From Frateuria_A sp051900535 (GTDB lineage Bacteria > Pseudomonadota > Gammaproteobacteria > Xanthomonadales > Rhodanobacteraceae), in contig NZ_JBHZGI010000006.1 in NCBI RefSeq assembly GCF_051900535.1, positions 171,344-235,343 of the forward strand: a DNA stretch of 64,000 nucleotides, read 5' to 3'. The notes beneath the pieces were generated by a model. The model was not told where the DNA came from. It saw only the letters and a program-made list of their open reading frames with translations, and searched no databases. The position numbers and the translations under genes were made by a program. Below are positions 20,188 through 28,572 of this stretch, piece after piece; within the stretch, counting starts at the first letter, position 1, and every line of letters starts with the position of its first letter.

Positions 20188-21834
20188 TCACTCCTCGGGC
20201 GTAAGCGGGATCTCGATATCGCATTCCACCCCGGCCATGGGATAGCGGATCGAGGTTCTGCCGTGCAGTTCCACCTGGATGCCGCGCTCCAGCAGGCGCG
20301 TGCCGAAGCCCTGGCGCGTCGGCGGCGTGATCTGCGGGCCGTCCCGCTCCAGCCAGCGCAGGTGGAGCGTGCGCCGGTCCTTAGTCTGTTCGACGCTCCA
20401 GCCCAGCTCCACCCGCCCGGAGGGCGTGGACAAGGCACCGTACTTGGCTGCGTTGGTGGCAAGCTCGTGTATTGCCATGCTGAGCATCAGGCCGACCCGC
20501 GGCGCGACGATCGTGTGACTCCCGTCGAGCACGACGTTGGCCTTGCTGAGGTAAGGCGCGATGCAGGCTTCCAGCAGCTCCTGGAGTTCGGCATCCGCCC
20601 AGCTGCGCCGGCTGAGCTGGTCGTGGGCCCGGCTCATCGCCAGGATCCGGCCTTCCACGGCATGCCGGAACTCCTCCACGTTCCGCGCGCTCTTCGCCGC
20701 CTGTATCACCACCGACTGCACCGAAGCGAGGGTGTTCTTCACGCGGTGGTTGAGCTCGTCCAGCAGCAGCTTCTGCCGCTGCTCGGCCTCCTTCCGCCCG
20801 GTGATGTCCACCAGCATGTTGATCGCTCCCGTCAGCCTCCCCGACGGGTCCCGCAGGGGTGTCGGATAGGGCATGAACCAGCGCCGCGTACCGTCGGGGC
20901 GTTCGGCGATCGCTTCGGCGCCGCGAACCGGCCGGCCTTCCTTCAGCGCGACCGCCATTGGGCATGCCTCGTGCGGCAGTGGCGACCCATCCGGATTGAG
21001 CAGGCGCCAGGTGACGCACCAGAGCTTGCCGCTCTCCGGGCGACGTCCGGCGAATTCGACGGCAGCTTCGTTGTAGAAGTCGATCCTGCCGTCCGCGTCG
21101 GTGGTGTAGACGGCGGCGGGAAGCGCTTGCAGCAGCTGGTGGAAGCGGTGCTCCGATTCGCGCGCCCGAGCGAGGCTTTCCAGCGCGGCGCGACCGGCTT
21201 CGCGCGCGTCGAGCAGCTTGACCGTCCGATAGGCGGCCGAGGCGAAGCGGCCCATGCTCTCGAGCTGACGCAGATCCTCGGCGTCGAACCGGCGATATTC
21301 ACTGTGGGCGATCACCCAGATCGTACCGACCGCCTTGCCGTCTACGCGGAACGGCACCAGCAGCCCCTCCTCCGCGAGCGGAACCGCCTCGGCAAGATAG
21401 GGATAGCGCTTTTCCCAACGGCTGAAGAGCAGTGGCGCATCGTGGTCGAGCACGTCGCCACAAGGCCCGAAGTCGCGTGGCGTGCCGCCTCCCAGGTGCG
21501 GACTCCAGCCTCCGGCGATCGCGGCCCAGTAGAAGGCGTCGCCGTCGTCGGTGAGCAGGCTCATGCCGGCGGAGTCGGCATTCAATGCATCCAGCATCGT
21601 GTCCGCGAGCGTCTGGAGGATCGACTGCGGCGCTTCACCCAGCGCCTGGGTGAGCCTGGCGAGCGCGCGGTTTTCGTTCTCGTAGTCGGGGGCGCGGTTC
21701 GGGCGACGCCAGAGCTCGTCGGTCCTCAGGATGGCGTCCAGCGGTGCCAGACCGCAGTCCCCGCCCGGGGCCATGCGCATATGCCCGCGTGGCGGGGCCG
21801 CGATCGGCGATTGATCGCCGCTTGCGCTCGTCAT
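20188..21834 (-). CDS. GAF-PAS sensor histidine kinase of the HWE/HisKA_2 type
   Basis: A 548-residue soluble sensor with no membrane helices. After about 50 residues a GAF domain follows (about 55-215, with GMSLLTDDG and VPFRVDGKAVGTIW), then a PAS domain (about 230-350, LPAAVYTTDADGRIDFYNEAA, ending INMLVDITGRKEAE). The kinase core has the phosphoacceptor in LLLDELNHRVKNTLASVQ near residue 362 and the ATP-binding N-box HELATNAAKYGAL. These are the marks of HisKA_2/HWE kinases, which often control general stress or light responses. No response regulator is adjacent. It is divergent from metF. Confidence 0.9.
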   Translation of the reverse strand: MTSASGDQSPIAAPPRGHMRMAPGGDCGLAPLDAILRTDELWRRPNRAPDYENENRALARLTQALGEAPQSILQTLADTMLDALNADSAGMSLLTDDGDAFYWAAIAGGWSPHLGGGTPRDFGPCGDVLDHDAPLLFSRWEKRYPYLAEAVPLAEEGLLVPFRVDGKAVGTIWVIAHSEYRRFDAEDLRQLESMGRFASAAYRTVKLLDAREAGRAALESLARARESEHRFHQLLQALPAAVYTTDADGRIDFYNEAAVEFAGRRPESGKLWCVTWRLLNPDGSPLPHEACPMAVALKEGRPVRGAEAIAERPDGTRRWFMPYPTPLRDPSGRLTGAINMLVDITGRKEAEQRQKLLLDELNHRVKNTLASVQSVVIQAAKSARNVEEFRHAVEGRILAMSRAHDQLSRRSWADAELQELLEACIAPYLSKANVVLDGSHTIVAPRVGLMLSMAIHELATNAAKYGALSTPSGRVELGWSVEQTKDRRTLHLRWLERDGPQITPPTRQGFGTRLLERGIQVELHGRTSIRYPMAGVECDIEIPLTPEE

Positions 21835-22058
21835 TCGACTCGTCTCCAGTGACCCAGCGGTCGGCCGCGATGGCAGTGGGTGCGCCGCGCGGCATCTTCC
21901 GGCAGCGGACGGGGGCAGGCCGGACGGGGAAGACTAGCATCCGGGCGATGCCCGCGTTGCCGTGTCGCTCGCGGCCTCCGGAGGGCTGAACGGACCGATT
22001 TGGACGGTGCACTGCAGATCCTGGCCTCTGGAACAGAGCGGCCCAATCCATCTATCGC

Positions 22059-22080
22059 TTCATCGCGATGAACGTATAAT
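22059..22080 (+). promoter_or_regulatory. metF promoter with a perfect 14-bp palindrome
   Basis: TATAAT at 22075-22080 is a consensus -10 box. Immediately upstream, in the spacer, lies the perfect palindrome TTCATCGCGATGAA (22059-22072), ending two bases before the box. A dimeric repressor bound there would block RNA polymerase. An ArsR-type SAH/SAM-responsive regulator is a plausible ligand, but the assignment is inference. Confidence 0.6.
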
Positions 22081-22108
22081 GCCGACCACGCACCGCAGGA
22101 ATGCTCCG

Positions 22109-22933
22109 ATGCCGGCCATCAGTTTCGAATTCTTTCCCCCCAAGACCGACGAGCAGCGCGCCCAGCTCGACCGCGCGGCACAGATGTTGAAGGCACACGC
22201 GCCCGACTACGTGTCGGTGACCTTCGGCGCGGGGGGCTCGACGCTCAGCTACACCGGCGACACGGTGGCGCGGCTGCATCGGGGGCACGGCCTGCCGGTG
22301 GCACCGCATCTGTCGTGCATGGGCGGCACCAAAGCGGAGATCGCCGCGCTGCTCGACGGCTATCGCGCCGCCGGCTACCGGCGCATCGTGGCGCTGCGTG
22401 GCGACCTGCCCTCGGGCATGGCCTCGCCGGGCGACTTCCGTTACGCCGCGGAACTGGTCGCCTTCATCCGCGAGCACTCGGGCGATCATTTCCAGATCGA
22501 GGTGGCCGCGTATCCGGAAACCCACCCGCAAGCCGAGGATGCGCTGCGCGACCTCGCCCATTTCAAGGCAAAGGTCGATGCGGGCGCGAACGGCGCCATC
22601 ACGCAGTACTTCTTCAACCCCGATGCGTATTTCCGCTTTGTCGACGATGTGCGGCGGCTGGGCGTCGGCGTGCCGATCGTGCCGGGCATCATGCCGATCA
22701 CCAACTTCAGCCAGCTCAAGCGCTTCTCCGATGCCTGCGGTGCGGAGATCCCGCGCTGGATCGTCAAGCGCATGCAGGCCCACGGCGACAACGCCGAATC
22801 GATCCGCACGCTCGGCGCCGAGGTGGTGGCGCAGCTGTGCCGGCGCCTGCTCGACGGTGGTGCGCCAGGGCTGCACTTTTACACGCTGAACCGTGCCAGG
22901 GCGACGCAGGCGGTTCTTGCGCAACTGCACTGA
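22109..22933 (+). CDS. metF: Methylenetetrahydrofolate reductase
   Basis: FAD-dependent reductase that makes 5-methyl-THF for methionine synthesis. The 274-residue protein begins MPAISFEFFPPKTDEQ. It has the catalytic Glu of FEFFPPKT, VSVTFGAGGS, ALRGD and the QYFFNPDAYFRF region. I start it at 22109 rather than at an in-frame ATG at 22079, because the earlier ATG is inside the TATAAT box and GCAGGA precedes 22109 at eight bases. The length fits the short bacterial enzymes. It joins metK and ahcY as the third methyl-cycle gene in the window. Confidence 0.95.
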   Translation: MPAISFEFFPPKTDEQRAQLDRAAQMLKAHAPDYVSVTFGAGGSTLSYTGDTVARLHRGHGLPVAPHLSCMGGTKAEIAALLDGYRAAGYRRIVALRGDLPSGMASPGDFRYAAELVAFIREHSGDHFQIEVAAYPETHPQAEDALRDLAHFKAKVDAGANGAITQYFFNPDAYFRFVDDVRRLGVGVPIVPGIMPITNFSQLKRFSDACGAEIPRWIVKRMQAHGDNAESIRTLGAEVVAQLCRRLLDGGAPGLHFYTLNRARATQAVLAQLH

Positions 22934-22964
22934 TGCGTCCAGGCCGGGCAGCTATGCTCGGGCA

Positions 22965-23468
22965 ATGCCCATGCTGCGCCTCGCCCTGATGCTGTTGCTG
23001 GTCCTGGCCGCCCTGCCCGCCCGCGCGCAGTCGCCGATCTACCACTGTATCGCCGCCGATGGGCACCCGGTCTTCACCGACCAGCCCTGCGCCAATCTGC
23101 AGGCCACGCTCGCACCGGCCTCGTCGGCTGCCGCCGAAGCACCCTCGCTGCGACCGCCCGCGGTCACCTGCGCCGCCGATGTCGACCAGCTGCGTGGCGC
23201 GGTGATCGATGCGTTCGCCAACGCCGATGCCAACCGTCTGGCCGGACTCATGCTCTGGGGCGGTTATGGGGAACATGCCGCGGTGACCGACATCGGCGCG
23301 CTGGCTGCACTGATGCGGCGACCGCTGGTGGGCATCGACCTGTCGCCGGACGGAAGCGGTTCGGAACTGGTGGTAAGCACGGTGCCGGACGAGGGCAGCA
23401 CGGAAAGCGGCGAAACGCGATTTGCCATCGAGCCCCGCGCCGGCTGCCTGTGGTTGCGCCAGGAGTAG
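22965..23468 (+). CDS. Exported protein with DUF4124-like N-terminus
   Basis: A 167-residue protein with a clear signal peptide (hydrophobic stretch, then ALPARAQS near residue 21). The mature N-terminus reads IYHCIAADGHPVFTDQPC, the short DUF4124 pattern of small periplasmic proteins in Xanthomonadales and Pseudomonas. The remainder (Cys-containing, ending RAGCLWLRQE) has no family I recognise. The start could be the second ATG at 22971. It lies 31 bases after metF and just before ilvE, all in the same direction, but a shared transcript is not shown. Function unknown. Confidence 0.75.
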   Translation: MPMLRLALMLLLVLAALPARAQSPIYHCIAADGHPVFTDQPCANLQATLAPASSAAAEAPSLRPPAVTCAADVDQLRGAVIDAFANADANRLAGLMLWGGYGEHAAVTDIGALAALMRRPLVGIDLSPDGSGSELVVSTVPDEGSTESGETRFAIEPRAGCLWLRQE

Positions 23469-23529
23469 GCACGCGCGGGCGGCGGTGCCCAGCGGTTATC
23501 ATGGGCGGTCCCCTGCAAGGAGAATCGCC

Positions 23530-24447
23530 ATGGCGCAGCAATACCCCGAGTGGATCTGGCAGAACGGCACGATCAAGCCGTGGCGCGAGGCCACCACCCA
23601 CGTGATGTCGCATGCGCTGCATTACGGCTCTTCCGTGTTCGAAGGCATCCGCAGCTATGCCACGCCCGATGGCGCGGCGATCTTCCGGCTGACCGACCAT
23701 CTGAAGCGCCTTTATCAATCCGCGCGCATCTACGACATGGTGCTGCCGTACTCGCAGGACGATCTGGCCGCCGCCTGTCGCGACGTGATCAAGAAGAACG
23801 GCCTGACCGCCGCCTATCTGCGCCCGGTGGCGTACCGTGGCCTGGGCGGTTTCGGCCTTTCGGCCGAGACGCCGATCGACGTGGCGGTGGCTGCATGGCC
23901 GATGGGCCCGTACCTCGGGCCGGAGGCGCTGGAACAGGGCATCACCGCCTGCGTATCGAGCTGGCAGCGGTTCGCGCCGAACACCATTCCTGCCGGCGCC
24001 AAGGCCGGCGGCAATTACCTCTCCGGCCAGCTGATCGCCCGCGAGGCGCGCCGCCTGGGCTTCGGCGAAGGCATCGCGCTGGCCAACACCGGCCTGCTCA
24101 GCGAAGGCGCGGGCGAGAACCTGTTCCTGGTCTTCGACGGCGTGCTGCACACCACGCCTGCCAGCGCCTCCATCCTCACCGGCATCACCCGCGACACGCT
24201 CAAGACGCTGGCGCACGAGGACGGCATCGAGGTGGTCGAGCGCGACCTGCCGCGTGAGTACCTGTACCTGGCCGACGAAGTGCTGATGTGCGGCACCGCC
24301 GCCGAGGTCACCCCGATCCGCTCCATCGACGGCAAGCAGGTCGGCAACGGCACGGCCGGACGCGTGACACGCCGGTTGCAGGAGCTGTACTTCGGCCTGT
24401 TCGACGGCCGCACCAACGACCAGTGGGGCTGGCTGGAACCGGTCTGA
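23530..24447 (+). CDS. ilvE: Branched-chain amino acid aminotransferase
   Basis: PLP enzyme of fold type IV that moves amino groups between glutamate and the branched-chain keto acids. The 305-residue protein starts MAQQYPEWIWQNGTIKPW. The FEGIRSY motif, the PLP lysine in PAGAKAGGNYLSGQL near residue 160, LLSEGAGENLFLV, TGITRDT and the FCGTAAEVTPIRSIDG-type region (here MCGTAAEVTPI) are in place. GCAAGGAGA is a good ribosome binding site ten bases before the ATG. A bidirectional terminator separates it from the convergent two-component genes. Confidence 0.95.
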   Translation: MAQQYPEWIWQNGTIKPWREATTHVMSHALHYGSSVFEGIRSYATPDGAAIFRLTDHLKRLYQSARIYDMVLPYSQDDLAAACRDVIKKNGLTAAYLRPVAYRGLGGFGLSAETPIDVAVAAWPMGPYLGPEALEQGITACVSSWQRFAPNTIPAGAKAGGNYLSGQLIAREARRLGFGEGIALANTGLLSEGAGENLFLVFDGVLHTTPASASILTGITRDTLKTLAHEDGIEVVERDLPREYLYLADEVLMCGTAAEVTPIRSIDGKQVGNGTAGRVTRRLQELYFGLFDGRTNDQWGWLEPV

Positions 24448-24463
24448 TCGACGAAAGGGGACG

Positions 24464-24497
24464 CGAAAAAAAGGGCCGCAAAGCGGCCCTTTTTTTT
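24464..24497. terminator. Bidirectional terminator after ilvE
   Basis: A long stem AAAAAAAGGGCCGC / GCGGCCCTTTTTTT with an AAA loop. It has T-runs on both strands, so it serves ilvE and the convergent histidine kinase gene. Confidence 0.93.
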
Positions 24498-24556
24498 GAC
24501 TTCCCGCCAGTCCGAGTCCTCATCCCAGTCTTCGCACGGAGGCAGAGGCAGCAGAT

Positions 24557-25846
24557 CTAGGCGGGGTCGAAGACCAGGCTGGCGATGGCGCCGTTGGCGT
24601 CGCTGCGGGGACGCATCGATACCTGCCAGCCGTACAGGTCGCACAGCCGGCGCACGATCGCCAGGCCGAGGCCGGCGCCGCTGCCGCCGGCGCCTTCACC
24701 ACGCACGCCGCGCTGGAACAGGCGCTCGGCATCCTCGGGCTTGATGCCCGGACCGGTGTCGATCACCTCGATGCGGCCGCCGCCGACTTCGACCCGCACC
24801 TGGCCTTCGAGCGTGTACTTGATGGCGTTGCCGATCAGATTGGTGAGTGCGACCGACAACACCGAGGCCGGCGCGTTCACGCTTACCGGCTCGCGCACGG
24901 CCAGCTCGATGCCGAGCGGCTTGTCGCGCATCTGCGGGCGCTGGCTCTCGATCACGTCGGCGGCCACCCTGGCCACCTCCGTGGTTTCCCCGCGCGTGGG
25001 ACCACGCCGCTCCGCGCGCGAGAGCAGCAGCAGCGCCTCGATCAGCTCAGTGGCCTGGCGCGAGGCGCGTTCGATGCGCTTCAACCGTTCGCGCAGCTTG
25101 TCGGTCAGGTCGGGCGAACCCTGCAGCAGCTCGGTGGTGCTGGCGATCACCGCCAGCGGCGTGCGCAGCTCGTGGCTGACGTCGGAGTTGAACTCGCGGT
25201 CACGCTCGACCATCGCGGTCAGCCGCGCGGCGTATTCGTCCAGCGCCAGTGCGAGCTCACCGACTTCGTCATCGGCAAAATGCGGCGCCAGCGGATCGGC
25301 CTTGCCGGCTTTGCGGAAATCGCGCAACCGCGTGGCCAGCTCGCTGACCGGCTTGAGCACCTTGCGCGACAGCCACAGACCCAGCACCAGCGAGAGCAGG
25401 CCGAACAGGAACACCGCGCCGATCACGCTGATCAGCAGTTGCTGCTTGCCCAGCTCGTCGCGCGAGATGTCGTAGCGCAGGAAACTGTAGATGCCGTTCT
25501 TGTGCTCGACCGCGAGCTTGTAATGGTGGATCCTGCCGTCCGCGCCCGTGTCGCTGACGTCGTGGACCCCGTTCTCGAGGTGCTGCCACTCCAGCGGGGC
25601 CTTGTAGATCGTGCGATCGCTCCAGGTCCACGCTTCGACGATGCCGAACTTCGGCTGGCGATCGGGATGCTCGTGCACCTGCTGGTTGAGGTTGTCCACC
25701 TCATCGAGCAGCGTGGCGGTAACGAGCTGGTCTTCGACGCGCGCGCGGATATTCAGGGCCGAAAACGCAAACAACGCGCTGAGGCCGAAGCCGAACAGCG
25801 CGAAGGAGACGATCAGGCGGAACCGCAGCTTACGCCTGGACAGCAT
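24557..25846 (-). CDS. Membrane sensor histidine kinase
   Basis: A 429-residue orthodox sensor. Two membrane helices (about 10-32 and 150-170) enclose a periplasmic domain of about 115 residues containing FGIVEAWTWSDRTIYKAPLEWQHLENG. A HAMP-like linker follows (SRKVLKPVSELATRLRDF). The kinase core has SDVSHELRTPLAVIA with the phosphoacceptor His near 243, the N-box LTNLIGNAIKYT, DTGPGIKPEDAERLF and GAGLGLAIVRRL. Its start overlaps the response regulator gene by 17 bases. The layout resembles PhoQ/ColS-type sensors, but the signal is unknown. Confidence 0.92.
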   Translation of the reverse strand: MLSRRKLRFRLIVSFALFGFGLSALFAFSALNIRARVEDQLVTATLLDEVDNLNQQVHEHPDRQPKFGIVEAWTWSDRTIYKAPLEWQHLENGVHDVSDTGADGRIHHYKLAVEHKNGIYSFLRYDISRDELGKQQLLISVIGAVFLFGLLSLVLGLWLSRKVLKPVSELATRLRDFRKAGKADPLAPHFADDEVGELALALDEYAARLTAMVERDREFNSDVSHELRTPLAVIASTTELLQGSPDLTDKLRERLKRIERASRQATELIEALLLLSRAERRGPTRGETTEVARVAADVIESQRPQMRDKPLGIELAVREPVSVNAPASVLSVALTNLIGNAIKYTLEGQVRVEVGGGRIEVIDTGPGIKPEDAERLFQRGVRGEGAGGSGAGLGLAIVRRLCDLYGWQVSMRPRSDANGAIASLVFDPA

Positions 25847-26516
25847 CCGGCTCGACCATGCGGTAACCGATGCCGTGGCGCGTGTGGATCAGCGGCTTGT
25901 CGAACGGCTTGTCGATTGCCGCGCGCAGGCCGTGGATGTGCACGCGCAGGGAGTCGCTGTCGGGCAGCTCCTCGCCCCACACGCGCTGTTCCAGGTCCTG
26001 GCGGGTGACCACCGACGGGCTGGCCTCCATCAGCGCCTGCAGGAGTTTCAGGCCGATCGGGTTCAACTGGATCGACTTGCCGTCGCGACTGACGGTGAGC
26101 GTGTCCAGGTTGTAGGTGAGGTCGGCGACCTTCAGCACGCGGCTCTGCGGGCCCTTGCCGCGGCGCGCCAGCACTTCCAGGCGCGCGGCCAGTTCCTGCA
26201 GCGCGAACGGCTTGGTCATGTAGTCGTCGGCGCCGGACTCGAATCCGGTGAGCTTCTGCTCCAGCGCGTCGCGCGCCGTCAGCATCAGCACGGGCGTCTG
26301 CTTGTGCGCCTCGTGGCGCAGCTTGCGCGCCACGTCCAGGCCGTCCATGCCCGGCAGCGTGAGGTCGAGCACGATCACGTCGAAGTCATGCACCACGGCC
26401 AGGTGCAGGCCGGTCACGCCGTCGCCGGCGAAGTCGACCACGTGGCCGCGATCCTCGAGGTAATCACCGATATTCGTCGCGATATCGCTGTTGTCTTCGA
26501 TCACAAGGACACGCAT
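25830..26516 (-). CDS. OmpR/PhoP-family response regulator
   Basis: A 228-residue two-domain regulator. The receiver domain has the acidic pair near residues 8-9 (VIEDN), the phosphoacceptor Asp in DVIVLDLTLPGMDG near residue 51 and Lys in MTKPFALQEL. The C-terminal winged-helix domain ends LRVHIHGLRAAIDKPFDKPLIHTRHGIGYRMVEP, typical of OmpR-type DNA-binding domains. The start at 26516 follows TGGAG on the minus strand. It is first in the operon with the sensor kinase. A tandem direct repeat upstream (26539-26556) may be its own binding site. Confidence 0.93.
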   Translation of the reverse strand: MRVLVIEDNSDIATNIGDYLEDRGHVVDFAGDGVTGLHLAVVHDFDVIVLDLTLPGMDGLDVARKLRHEAHKQTPVLMLTARDALEQKLTGFESGADDYMTKPFALQELAARLEVLARRGKGPQSRVLKVADLTYNLDTLTVSRDGKSIQLNPIGLKLLQALMEASPSVVTRQDLEQRVWGEELPDSDSLRVHIHGLRAAIDKPFDKPLIHTRHGIGYRMVEPDAVQA

Positions 26517-26538
26517 GCGCCACTCCAGAGGCCAGGGG

Positions 26539-26556
26539 AACAAGCTTAACAAGCTT
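26539..26556 (-). promoter_or_regulatory. Tandem 9-bp direct repeat before the response regulator
   Basis: AACAAGCTT occurs twice head to tail, 23 bases before the regulator's start codon. OmpR-type regulators bind direct repeats, so this may be an autoregulation site. No clear -10 box was found beside it. Confidence 0.4.
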
Positions 26557-26590
26557 GCCTTACGGGTAGCCGGCTCTTCGAGCCGCGGCC

Positions 26591-26638
26591 AATAAAAAGG
26601 CCCAGATGCCCGACTCGTCGTCGCTGCACCTGGGCCCA
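26591..26638 (-). terminator. Intrinsic terminator on the minus strand between rimK and the response regulator
   Basis: Read on the minus strand, GGGCCCAGGTGC pairs with GCATCTGGGCC over a loop of about 16 bases, followed by TTTTT. It lies 175 bases after the rimK stop. It may end rimK, or a separate small RNA starting near 26703. Confidence 0.75.
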
Positions 26639-26703
26639 AGCTTACTGCCCCGATACCGAATCTGCCGGCTTCGACCAAGCGGTCGCCGCCAGCACATTGC
26701 AGT
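26592..26703 (-). ncRNA. Candidate small RNA or attenuated leader
   Basis: TATAAA (26715 to 26710 on the minus strand) is a possible -10 box about 100 bases after rimK. A transcript from it would run about 112 bases to the strong terminator at 26591-26638. No open frame in it looks coding. The -35 region is poor, so this is a weak call, based only on promoter-like and terminator signals bracketing a non-coding stretch. Confidence 0.25.
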
Positions 26704-26813
26704 GGAGCCTTTATAGGGCCCGGGCGGTTACGGTGCGGTTAACCGCGTCTCACACGGCCGTTAACGGACGTGTCCGGCGCGCCCGTTCTAGTGCAGCGCA
26801 CGTGAAGGAAAGC

Positions 26814-27692
26814 TCACCCGCCTGCCCGTTCTTCCAGGTGGCGGATGATGTGGCCGGACACGTCCACCCCTGTGGCCGTCTCGATCCCTTCCAGCCCGGG
26901 CGAAGCGTTGACCTCCAGCAGCAGCGGGCCGCGATCCGAACGCAGCAGGTCCACGCCGGCGATCCCCAGGCCCAGCGCGCCGGCGGCGCGGATGGCGATG
27001 CGCTTTTCCTCCGCGCTCAAGGTGGCCTTCACCGCACTGCCGCCGCGATGCAGGTTGGCGCGGAAATCACCCGGGCTCGCCTCGCGCTGCATCGCGGCGA
27101 TCACCTTCTTGCCGACCACGAAGCAGCGCAGATCGCTGCCCTTGGCCTCGGCGATGAACTCCTGCACCAGGAAGTTGGCGTACAGGCCGCGGAAGGCCTC
27201 GATCACGCTCTGCGAGGCGCTGCGCTTCTCGGCCAGCACCACGCCGGTGCCCTGGCTTCCCTCGTTGAGCTTGATGACGTGCGGCGGCTCGCCGAGCATC
27301 GCCAGCACGTCGTTGGTGTCGTCCGGGTTGTCGCCGAACACGGTCACCGGCATGTCCAGCCCGTGCGAGGCGAGGATCTGCAGGGCACGCAGCTTGTCGC
27401 GCGCGCGCAGCACCGCGTCGGAGGAATTGGGCGTGTATACGCCCATCATTTCCAGCTGCCGCAGCACCGCCGTGCCGTAGAAGGTGGTGGTGGTGCCGAT
27501 GCGCGGGATCACCGCATCGATGTCCCGCAACGCCTTGCCCTTGTAGCGGATCGACACGTTGTCGGGCGCGATGCGCACGTAACAGCGCAGCGGGTCGAGC
27601 ACGCGCACCACGTGGTTGCGTTCGCGCGCGGCCTCGACCAGCCGGCGGGTCGAGTACAGCCGCGTATTGCGCGAGAGGATCGCGATCTTCAT
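26814..27692 (-). CDS. rimK: ATP-grasp glutamate ligase RimK
   Basis: ATP-dependent ligase family that adds glutamate residues to the C-terminus of ribosomal protein S6. The 292-residue protein begins MKIAILSRNTRLYSTRRL. ATP-grasp features are visible: VIKLNEGSQGTGVVL, FLVQEFIAEAKGSDLRCFVV and LLEVNASPGLEGIE with the metal-binding Glu and Asn. The start at 27692 overlaps the stop of the upstream protease-like gene by four bases. In pseudomonads a similar rimBK arrangement tunes ribosome composition. The S6 substrate is inferred from the family. Confidence 0.92.
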   Translation of the reverse strand: MKIAILSRNTRLYSTRRLVEAARERNHVVRVLDPLRCYVRIAPDNVSIRYKGKALRDIDAVIPRIGTTTTFYGTAVLRQLEMMGVYTPNSSDAVLRARDKLRALQILASHGLDMPVTVFGDNPDDTNDVLAMLGEPPHVIKLNEGSQGTGVVLAEKRSASQSVIEAFRGLYANFLVQEFIAEAKGSDLRCFVVGKKVIAAMQREASPGDFRANLHRGGSAVKATLSAEEKRIAIRAAGALGLGIAGVDLLRSDRGPLLLEVNASPGLEGIETATGVDVSGHIIRHLEERAGG

Positions 27693-28180
27693 GGGAGCTG
27701 ACCGTGGTGACATTCGTGGGCGAACCGCGCCACCGGTTCGGCGAAGGCCGGTTGCGGGCGCGGCTGGGTGTAGGAAAGCGACGGGTCGACCGCAAAGCGC
27801 CCAAGCAGCGCACTGCGGCCCAGCAACATCGGGAAAAGCATGTGCCTGCGGTCGGTGAGGCTGATCTCGATCGGGTAACACGCGCCCGCCAGCGACACGT
27901 CGGTGCGCACGAACCAGCGCTCGGTGCCGTGCCCACCGGTGTCGGTCACGACGCGTCGGCCCAGCGCCTGGGCCTCGCACTGCACGACGCGCGGATGACG
28001 CCGACCGATGGTGAGCGAGAAGCGCAGCCAGGTAACGCCGCCGCGATCGAGGGTCTCGAGCGTGTCCACATGCAGCGAACTGGAACGGGCGCCGGTATCG
28101 AGCTTGGCCTTGAGCACGTCGACGCCCAGCTGGGGCAGAGCCAGTCGTTCCCGCCAACCGAGGGTGATCACTTCTTTCAT
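27689..28180 (-). CDS. RimK-associated retropepsin-like protein (RimB type)
   Basis: A 163-residue cytoplasmic protein of the putative ATP-dependent zinc protease family. It begins MKEVITLGWRERLALPQLGV and has KAKLDTGARSSSLHV, in which DTGA is the aspartic-protease-like active-site turn. The GRSALLGRFAVDPSLSY segment is also typical. In Pseudomonas the homologue RimB works with RimK by counteracting S6 glutamylation. The four-base overlap with rimK supports joint production. It lies just after tRNA-Gly on the same strand; a shared promoter is possible. Confidence 0.88.
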   Translation of the reverse strand: MKEVITLGWRERLALPQLGVDVLKAKLDTGARSSSLHVDTLETLDRGGVTWLRFSLTIGRRHPRVVQCEAQALGRRVVTDTGGHGTERWFVRTDVSLAGACYPIEISLTDRRHMLFPMLLGRSALLGRFAVDPSLSYTQPRPQPAFAEPVARFAHECHHGQLP

Positions 28181-28281
28181 CGCTGCACGGATGGGTGTCG
28201 GGAAGGCCGGAAAGCGTGGCGGCGCGTCCCCTCAAGGGGAAGTGAAAACAGCCCGACCAGGCGGACGGGCTGCGTGCAGGC

Positions 28282-28355
28282 TGGAGCGGGTGAAGGGAAT
28301 CGAACCCTCGTCAGTAGCTTGGGAAGCTACAGCTCTACCATTGAGCTACACCCGC
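28282..28355 (-). tRNA. tRNA-Gly (anticodon CCC)
   Basis: The minus strand folds as a full cloverleaf: acceptor GCGGGTG pairs with CACCCGC, the D-arm carries AGCTCAATGGTAGAGCT and the anticodon arm is GTAGC-TTCCCAA-GCTAC with CCC at 34-36. The T-arm has GGTTCGATTCC. The CCA end is encoded (28282-28284). Confidence 0.97.
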
Positions 28356-28572
28356 GTTCGCCGCCGATGGTAACCCGGGAGGCGGGAGTTGGGGAACGGG
28401 CGCCGATGCGTCGGGGCAGGCGCGCTACCCGCATGGCGCATGAACCGCACATGGCGGCCGGCTGAACCGTTGGCCACCGAATGCATTGCCAGATCAATCG
28501 CCAGCCCATAATCGGTCATCGCCTCGTGACGCCAGCCGTTTCCATGGCGCGTACACGACGGAGGGAAAACCC

